Shown in pieces: positions 49,640 through 63,505 of a DNA stretch of 64,000 nucleotides. Below the pieces are notes generated by a model that was not told the DNA's origin, did not search any database, and saw only the letters and a program-made list of their open reading frames with translations. The position numbers and the translations under genes are program-made. Source of the stretch: Rhyacichthys aspro (lineage: Eukaryota > Chordata > Actinopteri > Gobiiformes > Rhyacichthyidae); NCBI GenBank assembly GCA_036850595.1, contig CM072168.1, forward strand, positions 14,189,982-14,253,981. The letters are read 5' to 3'. Positions within the stretch are counted from its first letter, which is position 1; every line of letters begins with the position of its first letter.

Positions 49640-49910
49640 GGAGCCTTCATAATTTGCCTCCTGAGGGAACCACGAGGAGCACAAGGCCCCGTCTGTGGCC
49701 AGCTGGGGTGAGTGTAATGAACGCCCGAATGGGACTCATCGGGGGCATTCTGGGAGGCCTATACGACTGGAGGAAGCAAATGGCCCTCAATTCCCTTGGC
49801 TAATAGCTGGAGCACTGCCCGGTAAGGAAGAGAGTGAAGAAATAAGAGAGGAATCAGCTGCCTTAGACTGGAGCATTAGTGAGGCTAAAACACTCAGGGA
49901 AGGATAAAGC
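49640..49910. promoter_or_regulatory. GC-richer unique patch, possible conserved non-coding element
   Basis: This is one of the most GC-rich non-repeat stretches of the window, with words such as GGCCAGCTGGGG and GGGGGCATTCTGGGAGGCC. A 70-codon plus-strand frame crosses it (49695-49907), but it begins at GTG, has no ATG at its head, and encodes nothing I recognise. An overlapping minus-strand frame is equally open. Interspersed-repeat hallmarks are absent. An exon cannot be ruled out; a conserved non-coding element is equally plausible. Confidence 0.2.
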
Positions 49911-51299
49911 TGTTCAAAGTTTCTCTTAAGTTTTGTTTTTTTTTTACTTTTGTTTCTTTGTTTGCTCAAATTTTATAGTATAGTTTATGGAAAAATGAAC
50001 AGAATGTGTAATTCTTTAGCTGGATCTCTGAGAGAGCAGCTGATCAAGGACTGTGCTCTTTCCCTGCAATTTTCTTCTATTACAGCCCATTTTTTTCCAC
50101 CATTAACTTCCATTCTCAATGGTTGATGGATTCACATAAAAATCCATCAAATCCGATGTGTTTTCTGTCTACTCTGTTCGCTTATGACTGTGTTGAATGA
50201 CACCTTTTGAAACGATCGGTTATGAAACCTTAAAAGACCCCAACATTGAGACAAAAGCTAAAGCTTTTAAACTGCTTATTTATGGTTTTAATAATTTATA
50301 ATATTCTGTTGAGTGCAGTTATATAGGTTTTTTGTTACATCAAATTTCAGTCATTTAAGGTGGAAGAGCCAAACTGTGTGCTGCTATAACTAATTTTTTC
50401 ACCAACTGACTTATGACTTATTCATTCATAGATTTTGGTAGATAGTTTAGCCTCTTGCTGAAGTTGTGGATGCGTGTGGGGTGCCATCATATAGAGACCT
50501 GTGAAGGCACTCAACATTTTTAAAATCCTCTACTTTTACAGATTTTTGACAAATTATTTCTATGCTGTTTTTGCATCAAATTTAAACGTGAAAATGAAAG
50601 CATCATCCATTCAAAAAGATTTTGTAGTTGAAAGCCTATCACGTGTCCCATAAAGTTTGATGACTTATGTCAACAACTTTATTGACATTTGCCAATGTGG
50701 CTTCTATGGAGTGAGAAAATTATGTCTCACAAAAATGTGGCAACAAGTTGTCTATCTTAAAATAGACATCAATACAGAATTGTTTTATATTTATGTGTAT
50801 CAAAAATATGATTATGGAATTGGATTTGAGAAACCAGAATAGGTCTAATTATCTTCAATAGATTAACAATATAGTCTACAGTAAGCATCAAACAGACCTG
50901 GTTTGGATGTCAACAGACTGTAACGACCAATTACAGCAGAACACCCCCTTGGCTGATCCATTATATTGTCACCCTTTCAGAATTGATTTCAGATGAGGTA
51001 AATACAGTCTTTAGGAGTCTTTAGGTTATAAATGGCATAAAGGCATCTCATTCACATAAGCAACCACGAAGAAGAGCCTGTAAAGCTAAATCTGTCCTTA
51101 ATTCACAATATGAAGTTTTGCATACCTGCATGTCTAATGAGAGAGAATCGTATTATAGGAGATAATCCAAATTACAGTAATTCCTTAAAACATCAAATCC
51201 TGTGGTTATTAATTTCCAGATAATTCTTTGGAGGGCAACAGTTTCCCAGTGGCACCGACAGCAGTGTATTAAATGTATCAGCAGTTGTCAGGAAAAGAC

Positions 51300-51625
51300 T
51301 GGGGCTAGTGTCACTGCTGGGTGGAAGAATTTCGTCTGATTAAAAGAGATTCATCTAATATGCCAGAGAAGAGGATTGTGGATGGGGGATTGAAAGCTGC
51401 TGATGTGATGAGGCCTGCTCTCTCCCTCCAGCCTCGTTCTATATTGGAAAGGCGATGGATCATTAGACACGGTGTGGGAAAGCCGAGCAAGATCACTGAA
51501 TAGTATTTCATTACATTTTCTTCTGTCTTGATTAGATCACGATGGTAGAGACTAATGTTATTTTGAATAATAGAAAAATCCCGACGAGGAAATTACCTTA
51601 TGTTAATTTGATTAACATAAGATCG
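51300..51625. promoter_or_regulatory. possible homeodomain-bound regulatory element with P3-type palindrome
   Basis: At 51597-51621 two perfect 11-bp arms (CTTATGTTAAT and ATTAACATAAG) flank TTG. The centre is TAAT-TTG-ATTA, the TAAT(N3)ATTA P3 site bound by paired-class homeodomain dimers; the outer GTTAAT/ATTAAC halves also resemble HNF1 with a 3-base instead of 1-base spacer. Upstream, 51340-51500 is a balanced, non-repetitive patch open on both strands (60 and 66 codons), with several GATTA/TAAT cores. No protein is recognised. The regulatory role is inferred. Confidence 0.28.
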
Positions 51626-54600
51626 CAGGAAACATAAAATGTACCCTTGAAAAATAATGGTGAATAATGAGCTGATAAGTTGCCAAAAAATCTTTTCCAT
51701 TTAATATTGCAAGAGTTCTGAGACTTTTGAAAATCTGGTGTAACTTTTTTTTCAAATGTTTTTTTTTTCTGAATTGCAAAAGGTCTTATTTAGGAAACTG
51801 TTCAGAATTTCCGCAAAATTACAACTTTACTTCAGCATTTCTTCCTGAATATAGCTCCTATTCTATCTAATCATTCATTATTTGTAAATTGGACCTTGTA
51901 TTCTTGTATTTTTATTGAATAGTTTCAGCAACAAAGAAAAAAATAGAGTGTGGTTACTTTATTATTTGGGCTAGACTTTGTAGATGTTTGTAAAGAATAG
52001 TGTGAGTTTAAGGTCAGTGGGTGCAATCTAAGAGAAGAGCTTTGTTTATTGAGTTCAAATATCAGCTGTCTTCCCTTGGAATCACTCACTGCCCCTTTAT
52101 TGCAACCTTCATTTCATACTTTCATTTCAAAGTAGATGGTGGTTGGCAATCTATTGCTTTGACAGTATACCCTGCATGCTGAAGATGTTTTATGCTTTAA
52201 AACAGGCACTCTGCATCTGTGGGGCTCAAATTGTGTGATGGATAATGAATTTTTTTTACAGCCAAGATTCTTAGAGGAAACGTCGGTCTGTTTGCAGGGC
52301 AGAGGGTCTGTGTGAAATAAAGTGACCTCATGGGATTTGGTCTATCAACAGGCAGTATACAATGGCACAGAGCAATGATGTCAGATATAACCTGGAGACG
52401 ATCAGATTAAAACCGCTGCAGGATGAGTATTCATATGAGCTTCCCCTTGAGAACTGCAAAGACACTGGGAATAAAAACATTTCCAGTGAGAGCCAGAGCT
52501 GAAGTGACAGACTGTGCAATAAACTAGATGAGCTCACAGGTCCTACCGTACAGTATTTTATTTATTTTTTTTAATGCTGTGTTTCTGCTGAGTTTGTTAT
52601 CAGACATTTATTCAGATGTCATATTCAAGGATCTTTATACTTTATAAAGTGAATTGTCAGCTGTTATTATTTTAGTTATTTTTTCATGTTCATTCATATG
52701 GTCTACTACGCACATGCCACTTCTCCTCAACCTCCACCACTTCCATAATGTAAGTGTACTTTTCATTCACAGTTCATGTGTCTGTAAACATGGTGATCTC
52801 ACAGATGTGTGTCATACTGGAACCCTGACAAAGTCAAATGCATGTTTTCTATAAGAATGCAGAAATCTAGCACCTTTATTTATTACAGTATTAATTAACA
52901 TTTAACAAACTGAAATGTACATTTGGTAAATCAATGAAGACAGGGTTATACATTGAATTATATTTCGATTTACAGAGAGGATTACTGATGCAAAAAAGCT
53001 CTGAGGTCAGCTTATCCTTGATTTTTAGTTCTGCGTGAAAAAACACAATGTGCAAAAACATGATGCTGGGATATCAGAGAGCGATCTTTGTTCCGTCAGG
53101 CAGAAATGTAAAGAAAACTGCAATCCCTTGTTCCCATTTGCGATGAAGCATGCAGGGTTTATCCTCTTTCTGCAGAGTTCATATCTTTGTATCAGCCAGT
53201 CTCTTTGATGTGTAAAATGAATGTAAAAAATGTCATAGACATTTCACATCGTGTTCCCACTTCCACAGTTGTAATGAATATTTACTTCTGATACTGTAGT
53301 TTGCGCCAAACGTTTTCATGTTATTTTTCACCCTGAGTCTTGTACATCATAAACAATCACAGTTGACAACTTTTAATTGAAAGGAACATGGATATGAGTA
53401 AATATAACAGTGATTCAACTACATCTGTAAAGACACAGTGTGAAAGAAAACACAACACAGATGTGTCAAATGTGACTGCTGATTGTTTCAAATATATATT
53501 ATTATTAGCATGCAGCTCAATAGCACATCACAAATGCATTTTTGGCATTTTAATGAGGTGTGTCTTTCTTCTTACATCTCTGTAAACTACAGCAGACTTT
53601 GAGAAAGTGGCAGCATTTTCATCAGTGCAAAACTAGTTGACTTTTTTTTTCTACATTCATCTGAATGATTCCATTTCCCACAGAAACTAATTTACATGTG
53701 GCACAGAGCAACACGGCTTGTTAAAGAAACTGGCATAGGCAAACCATTGGTTGTTAGAAACTAACATTGACAAGTACATTGGTATCACCTTCGTTTAGCC
53801 TGTTATGAAATAGACTTGGTAAATCTTTAGTGTGAAGTCCTTGAAATTAGTTTGGGCCAGTAGTAATCAGTAAGCCACCAAATAGGTGCAATCATTAATT
53901 CTGTTCAAACACAAATTAACATTTGAAAGTTTGAGTTGAAGCTTGAATGTTTTAAACTGGGCTGACCTGGTTGTATATTGTAGCACTGTGGGTGATTTTA
54001 GCACATTACGCTTTGACTAATCCAGCTAAAAGACAACACTCAACAACTCCTCATCAGGGTTTTTGCCTCATTGTTCCAAGGGCTAAACGTGCCATCTGCT
54101 ATATACCCTAACACACTGAATTACATTAAAACATTAAACAAGATAAAAGAACCTGTGTTTAATCACATATTGACATACCCTGATTTTGCCTGCATGCCAG
54201 ATTAGCATAAAAATAAATCTTTTTTTCCATCATTAAAACTGACTTAAATACAAATGATAAATTTCTACATTAACAAATAAGCTGGGGCTTTATTCGCTTT
54301 GATGATTAGCAGATAGGAGGATTCTGTTCCCTGATGAAGTGTGGACGTATCTCGCCTTAGAGGAAAGCAAAGTATTAATTTCACAGTCTGCGTCTGCTGT
54401 AGGAGCAGCTTATGAGCTGTATTTGTTATAATAAAGAGGAGGGGCAGTCAGGGGAGAAGATAATTACACCTTGGTCTAGTATTAGATACATGTGTGCCAA
54501 TACAAAAGGTCACTCAATCATTTTGATAGGGTCTCTGATGTAGTTCATGTAGAAATGTAATATCTCATGATCATTTTAATTACTTTTATGTACATTTTCT

Positions 54601-57600
54601 ATGATCAAACATGACATTGTATTTGAGGTCATCACTCAAACATACAGATTACTTACTTCTTTTATCACAGTAGATTCAAAGTTTTGAATACAGCAAAGGG
54701 TTTCACTTTTATACTAATACAATCTTTGGTTTTCTACATCAGTGCCATTGTTTCCTTTGCACTGTGACAACCCATTGCCCTCACAGCAGCAATAAATGGA
54801 TTTTGTTCCACTGTGTTGTGGGGTCCTGGTCAATAATGTTGAAAAGAGGCTGAAAATACTGCACAATATCATGTATTCTCATCCCATTGTTTCCTTTCCT
54901 TTCACTGTCCTTGTTCTTCGCTGGCTTGATACTGATCAGCCAAAGTGCTCTCTCTACTTCACTCAGCGTTGATTATTAATTGATGCACAGTATGTACAAT
55001 GAAAGCATGTCATTTAGAGTGTCTCACATGGTCAAAGGATTGTCAGCATTTCCTCTTTGCTCGCTGCAGGACAGTGGAGAAACAAGTTTATGTGTTTTTG
55101 GCATAAGTCATCCAAAAAAAGAGGGAATTCACATTTTTTCTTTTAAAGGGAAGAGTAAAGACATCAAGTAAATATATTAAGATTCAAAATTTAGAATTTG
55201 TTAATAAAAACTTCTATCAACTTTACGCTCTTGTTTAAACTGAATGCACTTACCTAACACCTAATTGCAATTATCCAGCAACATCACACATTGTAAAAAT
55301 AAAGGACAGTGAAATACTTAGAGCATTGTGTGCAAATAGATTAATCACATATAGATGAACTATTTTTAAATTATTCCAATACACTGCCTCTTGAAAAGTA
55401 TGGATATAAATAAAAATTAAGTGTTGTCATGTAGATTAAGCTTCTGTAAAACTTTAGAACCAGTCTTGGAACTGCAACATTGTTTGAAGGCCAACATGAG
55501 AAATGCATTTGTCCACATTACCCTGTAAAGGTCAGTGAGTCAGACTGAGAAACTTAATAGCCCTTATCAAGAACAGTGACTTTAAGTCCAGCTCAGGCAC
55601 ACAATGAGAAATGATATCAACATTTAAGTGGGAAAAAAAGGTCGGGATTATTAGACTTCACTACTGAATTAAAGTGTGTAGCTATCAAGTGTCAGAAAAC
55701 AACTGAATAGAACAGAAGAGACATTATATGTGGCTTTCAGCTTGATGATAATATAAGGGCATCTGCTGAACATCAAAAGCATATACAAATGTCTATGCAA
55801 ATCTGGCAGCATTTCCAGTTCTCTGTATTGCCTTTGTGATGGTTATAAAGTCACAAAGATTTCAGAAATTGAGAACAGAGCGAACAGAGCGAACCTATAT
55901 CGCAAATGATCATGTTTCAGTGCCCTTCTTTGAAGCATTTTCCCAAGAATTAACTTCACAAACTCAGTAAAATCCATCTTGTACTGCTCCAACCAACTGC
56001 TCAACGAATGATGTGTTAGGTTTGTTCACACCAGCATTATTAAATCAATACTGACTAAGTGAGATGTGTTCTGGCATATTTTTTAGATCAGTGTAACGTG
56101 TACTTTTAAAGGTTTGTCTCAAAATCTTCTGACACTGGCCCTGATTTGATCAATGTAAACAAAAAAAAAAAACACATCTAAAAGGTCAGATTTAGGGCAC
56201 ATTTCCCTGTACTGTGAACACATCCTTACTCTCCTCTCTTTCACCCGCCTCTTTCTAAACCTGTCTTTTTCCATTTTCTTACTATACAGCAATTGATCTT
56301 CTTCCTTTGCCCCTTTTTTTTGCAGCTGCCACCGCTCTGCTACAAGGCTGTGTTTAATTAGAATGGGTGACGAATTGTCCTCTGTCCCGACTCAGAAAAG
56401 AAGCGTACAGTTTCAAGAAAGGGAGAGTAGGGAAGACTGCAAAGCATTCAGAAGAGAGGAAAATGACTGGATCAAGTCATTATGTTTGGACTGCGGTCCA
56501 CTTGAAACCCTTCAACACTCTAACACATTATAAAGTGCTTCTATTGTCCTACAAGGCATGTGAATTTTAAAATGTCTGCCTTGGTTTTTCAGTTGTTTGG
56601 TTAAGATTTCACTTTGCTGAATGTTAATTTTGAAGACTCCTTGGAATATAGTTGTGATGAATATGCTAACACTGCCAACTGCCATCTTTTGCTTCGTGCT
56701 GTCACCTAGTAATTCCTGTGGTGATACAAATAACGCTTTACAGCCCAACAAAATAAATGTATACTCTTTGTGTGATTCATAACCCAAGTTAATGAGCCTT
56801 TGATAGAAACACATTCTTCTGCAGAGTTTGAGAGCCTCCTCTTAAAAATATAGATGATTTATGAAGCTCATTTGTTTAGATAGTCACCAGATGCTTCTTA
56901 CTCCAGGGTTACTTTGCTTCTATTCTCTATGTCCACAACAAGGGAATGAGAAGTTAAATAATTATTTCTGAACTATTAGAATCAAAATTTTAAATTAATT
57001 TTTCATAGCATTTTAACCTGCACAAAGCCCTTAAAGCTGCCTTGTTAAAGATGTTTTATTCTGCTACAATCAACTTAACTGCACACACTCAATTACAGCC
57101 ACTCAATTGCCCACTCAGGTAACCAAATAAAGATCCCACTTCTTACAATTGGCTGTGATTTCCAAGGTATCAATAACAATTAACACTTGTTACACCTCCT
57201 GCTCGGCATTCAGAGGGATTGCAGCATGGTTTAATGTGCACCACTGCTAATCATTTTTCATCCACTTCTTCAGCACTTGACCAGCAACTGACATTTTAAT
57301 ACAAGTCGCCCTTATCACAGTGCTGAAGTGTAATGCTGAAGTGGATTAAATTTGTTGCCATACCATAACTTTCTCAAATGAAAATTAGACACTTCTTATT
57401 TGTTTTTTGGTTTTTTTGGGTTTTTTTAGCAGGTGACATGACTGTATTCCCCCCCTCTTTCTCCATAAAAGCCATGTCACTTTTCATTCAGGCCCTCACA
57501 CAGCCAAACAGTGCAGAGGCACACTAAGTCCACACCAAAACGACAAGTATACATGTGCATAACCCTCCCTCCTGGGGTGATTGAAATTAATGGTCAAGCC

Positions 57601-57984
57601 TGAGAGCATGAGCGAGAGCAGGTCTGGAAGATTTACTCTCCCTCTAGCTGCTATAAGTCCTGGGCGCTCTCTGCAACCTCTGGTGCTGGAGTGATGAAGG
57701 AATGATGAGAGGAAGCCTCTTTTTCATCTTTCTCCCATCAGTGCAGTGTTGCCTCCAGCTTTTTCAGCTGCCATAAAGCCTGCCTGTAGGTTGTTCCACT
57801 CAAATTGACTGCCGGGTAGTGATTTATTCACAGGCTTTGCCACTGCTATTGAAATGCAGTCCTTAAGTTGAATAGTTTAAGAGTAACAAACCCTCATTTG
57901 CTCATCATAAAGGCATCAATGTTGTATATTTTGTTTAGTTTTTTTGTTTCCCATGAACTAAATCAATTATTTACTTTAAATATC

Positions 57985-58282
57985 TCATTTGTATACTTTC
58001 AAGCCCTTTGGTGCATTTGACAACAGTATTGGTGGCACAAGTGAGCCTTCTCTGTTGTCCTCCACACTGACAGGGAGGTTACTCTGGATGCATTGCCAGA
58101 GTCTGACAGCTGTCTGCTCCCTGGCACCTTGCAGCAGGCTGCTCTCCCACAGGAACCTGCAGGTGCCAAGGATGTGCATTGCACATCTGTCCATCATAGA
58201 ACTGGAGGAATTCATCAGCAAATGGGACATGCAGCACGCTGAACGGCAGGAGTATCTAATGAATCATGGACTAGCATCCTAA
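57985..58282. other. GC-richer patch open on both strands, unrecognised
   Basis: A 97-codon plus-strand frame (57989-58282, TTG at its head) and two minus-strand frames (57985-58230, 57999-58184) overlap here in GC-richer DNA. The plus frame ends in a hydrophilic stretch containing IIELEEFISKWDM, which looks more protein-like than most in this window. No family is recognised and no clear splice sites can be assigned. GC-rich DNA has fewer stops, so openness alone is weak evidence. It may be an exon, a pseudogene fragment or chance. Confidence 0.2.
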
Positions 58283-61200
58283 AATGGGATTTTAAAGGAA
58301 TATTTCACTCTCACCTATTTTGAACCCGCAGCATTGATCATAACTGGTGTCTCCATCATCATCACTGCTGAAAGTGGGTGAAACTTGTGAAACAAGAAAA
58401 TGAAGCCCTTATTATTTCCTAGGTCTAATTTTTTTTATCAATCTTATGTTCCAGTGACAGTTGAGCTGACAGTTAACTCTCAAAGTGATTATGTTTAAAA
58501 AAAGGCTCTTGCCTTAGTTTGAAAACGAAGACGAGATTAACGAGAAAATTAGACTAAAATCAGTGTTGCTTTGGGAACTGCTGAATTTTGTACATACCAT
58601 GCCATGCTATCCTCTAAAACATACCTATGTTTCATTATGTGCATATAACCATAAAATTAAACACATAATATCCTTTGTATTGAATAAATCTTTAGACAGT
58701 TGTGATTTCGGAGTTTCTTTGTCTGGGACTTTTATAATCAACATTTAAACCACTGTAGCCATCAGCCATACTGTTAAAAATATACTATTCAATAGGCATA
58801 TTTGCTATTTGATAAATGTCATAGATAATGTCGTAGATATTTTTGCAGCTCTGAGGCCATCTCTTCCTGCAGCTTTAAGCACTGAATCATTGAAGCATTC
58901 ACAAGGTGTGGGTGATCGTCCTTGTGTGGAGAGCAGCCTGTCAAAGCTCTAACATCTTGTCTTGCCTGTCAGCATTTGTAAGTGTGATGTGGTGCAGTGA
59001 GAGACACACAGTATATTGTGGATGTTAAAAGAAAGTCTTGCCAAAACCCCTTTTAGGTCTTTTATGTGTCGGTGGTGTGCTGGGAGCTTGGGAATTCTGT
59101 CTTATGGGCTGTTGTTGTGAGGATGGAAAATGTTGAAATGGTACACAACAAGCCATTTGTTCTTCACCTGGACTGGCAGCTGGACCCCTTCCCAGTGTTT
59201 CAGCAGCACCAGCAGTTCAGCTGCTCCTCAAGACTGACATGTTCACTCAAACAGGAAAGATTTAACTTCAGAGCTGTACTGTAAATTCTACTGATCTGCT
59301 AAGCCTCAGTGAGCATTTGACTGACAGTGTTGTGGGAATATTGCTTATTCTTCTAAAAGGGTTGAATAAACAGCCCAAAATAATTTGAAATTACATAGGA
59401 TGGCACAAATCGAATATCATCTCAATTCTAGGATAGTCACTTATTTAGATATTGGCAAAAAAAAGTTAAAATCTGTAGACTCCTACCTCCTATGCACTTT
59501 TATAATGTAATTTAATGGGTTTTTGGTCAACCTAAACTTTGATCGAGTAAACGTTGGCAGTCTTAGCTCATTTAGATCTATTTCCAGTAAAAAAAAAAAA
59601 AAAAAGATCCACACTGTTTATCCCAACCTTTAATTCTGTTTTGTTGAGTCATTATGTTGGATGATAACCTTTTGCCCCTGTGGCTGAAATGATCCCATTA
59701 TTATAGTAGGTGTTCCTTTAGATGCACACAAGATAGCTCAACATGAGTAGCAGAAAGAGAAGGTTGAGGCTGATGCATGCACTATGAGAATAATGCTTTG
59801 TTGATCTGCTTAGAGACAGAGCATTGCGTAGACAGTGTATCAGTGTATACCATATCAAAAGCTTAGTGTGGACAGATTTATGGTTTCAGTCTGCACAGTG
59901 GCTTTAAGGGTAAGCAGCAGTAATGTCTACCAAACATAATCAGTGTCACATCTTGCATCTGCTGAGAAAACCTTTTGGTCCTTATTGTGTCAAGTGAATA
60001 ATAAATGTATGTTTTGCTTTTTACACCAGAGAGGTAGATTTGATGACATGCAGCAAACGAGGTGATCATCCTGCACCCTTGCATATTTACGTTTCTGATG
60101 AGGCTACAGTTGTTAAGCCTTGACCTAGTAATTTAACCTTGTCACGAATGCCAAACGGAGTCATTACCTGTACAAATTGTTATAATATAACCAACCACAG
60201 CACAAATAACCATAATTAAGCATAGCTAAGCATCATCTTACTACTTTAGTCTCATTGTTGTGTAAGTATATTTACCTCAGTCACATCTGTTAATGGTTAT
60301 TTTTGACAAAGTGGTCCTGCCTGAACTTATTTTAGTAATATTTTATGACTCACAGCTCTCATATATGCATCTTGCCACTTTGAATTAAATGCTGTTAAAT
60401 GTTCAAAGCACTTCTCTTTACGTAGGAGTATGCAATGAAATAAAAGTGCACGAATATTTGAGAATATTTGGATATGAGGAGACCCCTCTGTAGTTCTTCA
60501 TCAGTGTGTTTTATCGGCTCTTTGCTCGCTCAGAGCTTCTTAGCGGACATTACTTTTGAGTGCAATCACTGCAATATTTAAAGGTTTGTTGAGGCCCTGG
60601 AGTGCTTATGCTCTGCCAAGAAAATAAGCCAGGGGACACAGTGGCATTATACGTGCGAAGGTCAGCTTGTTAACCAAAGTAATTGGATTTCGCAGCCCTC
60701 TCTAGGTGATGGGGGCTTTTTGCCACACAATCTTTTCCTAACTCCAATTGTGGTATTGATTTGTCTTTCATTTGGATTTCAGAGACAATGGAAAAGAGTC
60801 TGCGTTATAAAAGAAAGCAAAAAGCTTAAGTGACTTTACTTTGCTTTCACACTAATCCATCTCGATTGTGTGCCTAACAAGTGCTTAGTCATCATAACAA
60901 CAAAAATGTCTGTGAAGATATCTCTCTTTATCAGCCTGACTTTTCCACGTGCTGAGAAAGTGCTGAAAGGAAGATCTAACTATTATAGGCACTAAGGCAA
61001 GTGATGGAATGGCTGAAAAGAGAATATCAATAATTCACGAGGCTGAAATGTGAAAAGTTAGGCCCATGGCCTGTAACTTGAACAAAGAGGGGGGAGGAAG
61101 TGTTGCTCTTGGGTGTTTTGAACAACTTTAGAAAAACTATTCATCAAACAAGTTGTGTGAGTCTACTGTATAGAGTCGCACAATAGGAGCTGCAGAGAAA

Positions 61201-62129
61201 TGTCTAGGAGTTTGAACTTTGGGTTAACTGTCGATTCATATTCTTCTGCAGATATACAATGTAAGAACCATGTTTGTTTTTGCTTTGCTAACCAATTTTA
61301 CTATATTATGTGCATCCCTCTGGGGTACGTGTGTATATTCAGCTGTATTTCTTCTAATAACTCATCTGCAAGCCGGCCTTGTTTTGGATTTATTGTACAT
61401 GATTTGAAAGTAAAGTAAGTAATGATGTACAATATAAAATGATACTGAACTTGTTGTATGTGCCCTTATGCACAAGCACCGAAACATTTACCATATCTAT
61501 CTACCAATCTATAATTATAATTGTGCTTTCATCTCTTTTTTTTTGACACTTTAACATTAAAAACTGCTTCCTCAAAAAAGCCAGCTCAATTAATTTCCAA
61601 TGTATTTAACCCAGAGCAGAACACTTTAACTGCAAGAATAGCTCAACTGATTATTCTTTTGTGACAATGTGCTTATAACTAGCTGCATAAATACAAGAGA
61701 TAACCTCCACAGGGCCTGAGTATGATTTGGAGAATTACACTTCAGAGTGACATTATTCACTTTGAAATCCCACTCCACTACAGAGCACATCAGGTGCCAA
61801 AGAGCTGTGGCCTAAGCATCTGACAAAACGAACAATGCCAGTAGGCCAAAAGCACTGAGGCCAGTACAAAATGCTGCAGACAGTAACCAGTGTTTGAGTA
61901 AATAAGGAGGTGGTTCTGGCTTGTGCTCTCACTGCACACCTTTGTCTTGTAATGGCTTTTATGTAAGAGCTTCAAAGCAGATGGTAGGGTGTTTTGGTAG
62001 AATGCACTTGCACAAATTCACACAAAGACTTCTAAGGATGTATTCAAACTGTCTATTCAAAAGAAAAAAGAGAAAGAGCTAGAGTTACATTCACACCCAC
62101 GTGTACATTCATTATCACATACATGCAGC
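58283..62129. other. AT-rich non-coding stretch, no gene seen
   Basis: No gene is supported; open frames are at most 72 codons. An A run lies at 59589-59605. The patch at about 60600-60740 is more balanced in composition and free of repeats, but shows no definable feature. Confidence 0.67.
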
Positions 62130-62210
62130 TAGTGCTGTAGCCAAGACAACACCAACCAAGACCAAGTCATGATCAGGACCTCACAAGACCGAGTTAAGAC
62201 CAATGCATGA
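62130..62210. repeat. degenerate CAAGACC-rich interspersed repeat
   Basis: AGTGCTGTAGCCAAGACAAC is followed by CCAACCAAGACCAAGTC, CAAGACCGAG and TTAAGACC. This matches the style of CAAGACC-rich teleost repeats I recall as beginning near AGTGTTGTAGTCAAGACC. The element is short and decayed, with no target duplication found. It is in the opposite sense to the GGTCTTG-rich stretch at 7262-7430. Confidence 0.5.
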
Positions 62211-63451
62211 TACAAGCAAAGACAGGAAACACAATTAGACTAATGATGTTGACGAATAACTAAACAATATAGCAATTGGCTTTTTCTCACAAATACAAAA
62301 TAATATATGACATAGTGAGGCATATGAAGTTCTTCCTCTGATTTATTTAGGCATCTGTAAAGAAATTGAATACTGACATGACAACATATGATGACTTTCA
62401 CTAATTCAGTTTTATTCAAGGAGGTACCTAAACATAAATTCTGACTGGAAATGGTAAAGTCACTCAGTGTTCAAGCCAGTGCTCTGGAGGGAGAAGGCAA
62501 AATCTTTGGAGAAGACACCAATTCAAACCAATCCGAACAAATCAAGCATTCTGCTCTGTATGACAGTTTTCATATCCGAGATTATTCCAATAGTTTTTGA
62601 GATTTAATGCTTGTCAAACAGTCAACATAACACAAAACACACATAGTATATTTTGTTTGGTTTAGTGTCAGTTCAATTCGACTCCCCCGAGTGCTCGGCT
62701 GTTTAAACACCATCTGCATGCCGATGCTTAATTACTGTCTGCATTCCTGTTGAGATGGGCTGCTTGCAGTGCAGAGGCACGGCATGCACATCTCAGTACT
62801 GCTGGGTTTTATGAAATATGGAAGAAGCAGGAGGTAAAAGTAGCCTCTATGGTATTTCTTACTTCATACTGCTCGTGCCACACTGTGCTGTTTAGGAGGA
62901 CGGGCGGTGGCGTTAACACAAAGAAACATCTAAGACACGGCTCCTGTCTGAGCTCATAATGTCTACCATAATCACAGTTTTTAAGATAGACAAACCTCTT
63001 TCCCTGAACAGTGCATAGACTGAAACTAATAGCAGTCATTTTGGGACACTGATTAACAAAAAAAAAAGCAAATGTTAAAAAGAGACCATCTGTGGCTTTT
63101 GATTGGAAATGAATGAATCAAAAATCACTAAATCATATAAGGATTTGAAATATTGGTGAATTATAGTAAATTCAATTTGTACAATTTGTACAACAGTTTA
63201 AAAGCTGTTATATATTTATCAATGGCTACTTCTGGAATTTCATCAAAAATATTTATGCTACAATTTTATTGCAAACAATGCCTTTATTACAATTCCTTAT
63301 TATAATTTAATGTAACTGTTTGATATTATGACCCTTTTAGATATTCATAAATGGACTGGAGAATTCATTTTTTTAATGTATTCTGTTTTTTGAAGCAACA
63401 CTATGTAACCTTTTTGCCATAGAATACGTAATGTCAAAATCATTTGAATAT
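62211..63451. other. AT-rich non-coding stretch, no gene seen
   Basis: No gene supported. The stretch holds a short direct repeat of ACAATTTGT near 63175-63195 and a small GC-richer patch at 62680-62780. Confidence 0.65.
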
Positions 63452-63505
63452 AAATAATAATAACAACAACAACAGCAATAATAATAATAATAATAATAAT
63501 AATTA
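63452..63505. repeat. (AAT)n/(AAC)n trinucleotide microsatellite
   Basis: AAT units, then four AAC-type units, then about ten ATA/AAT units, directly visible. On the minus strand it yields the isoleucine/valine run of the open frame 63345-63638, which is not a gene. Confidence 0.93.

Larger units (their letters stand above)
48252..57984. other. AT-rich non-coding stretch, no gene seen
   Basis: No gene is supported; the longest open frame is about 100 codons (56512-56814, minus). Two GC-richer patches (49640-49910 and 51300-51625) are listed separately. A purine/pyrimidine-rich run lies near 57400-57430, and A runs near 56160-56173. A balanced, non-repetitive patch at about 54300-54480 may be functional, but I cannot show it. 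Confidence 0.66.
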
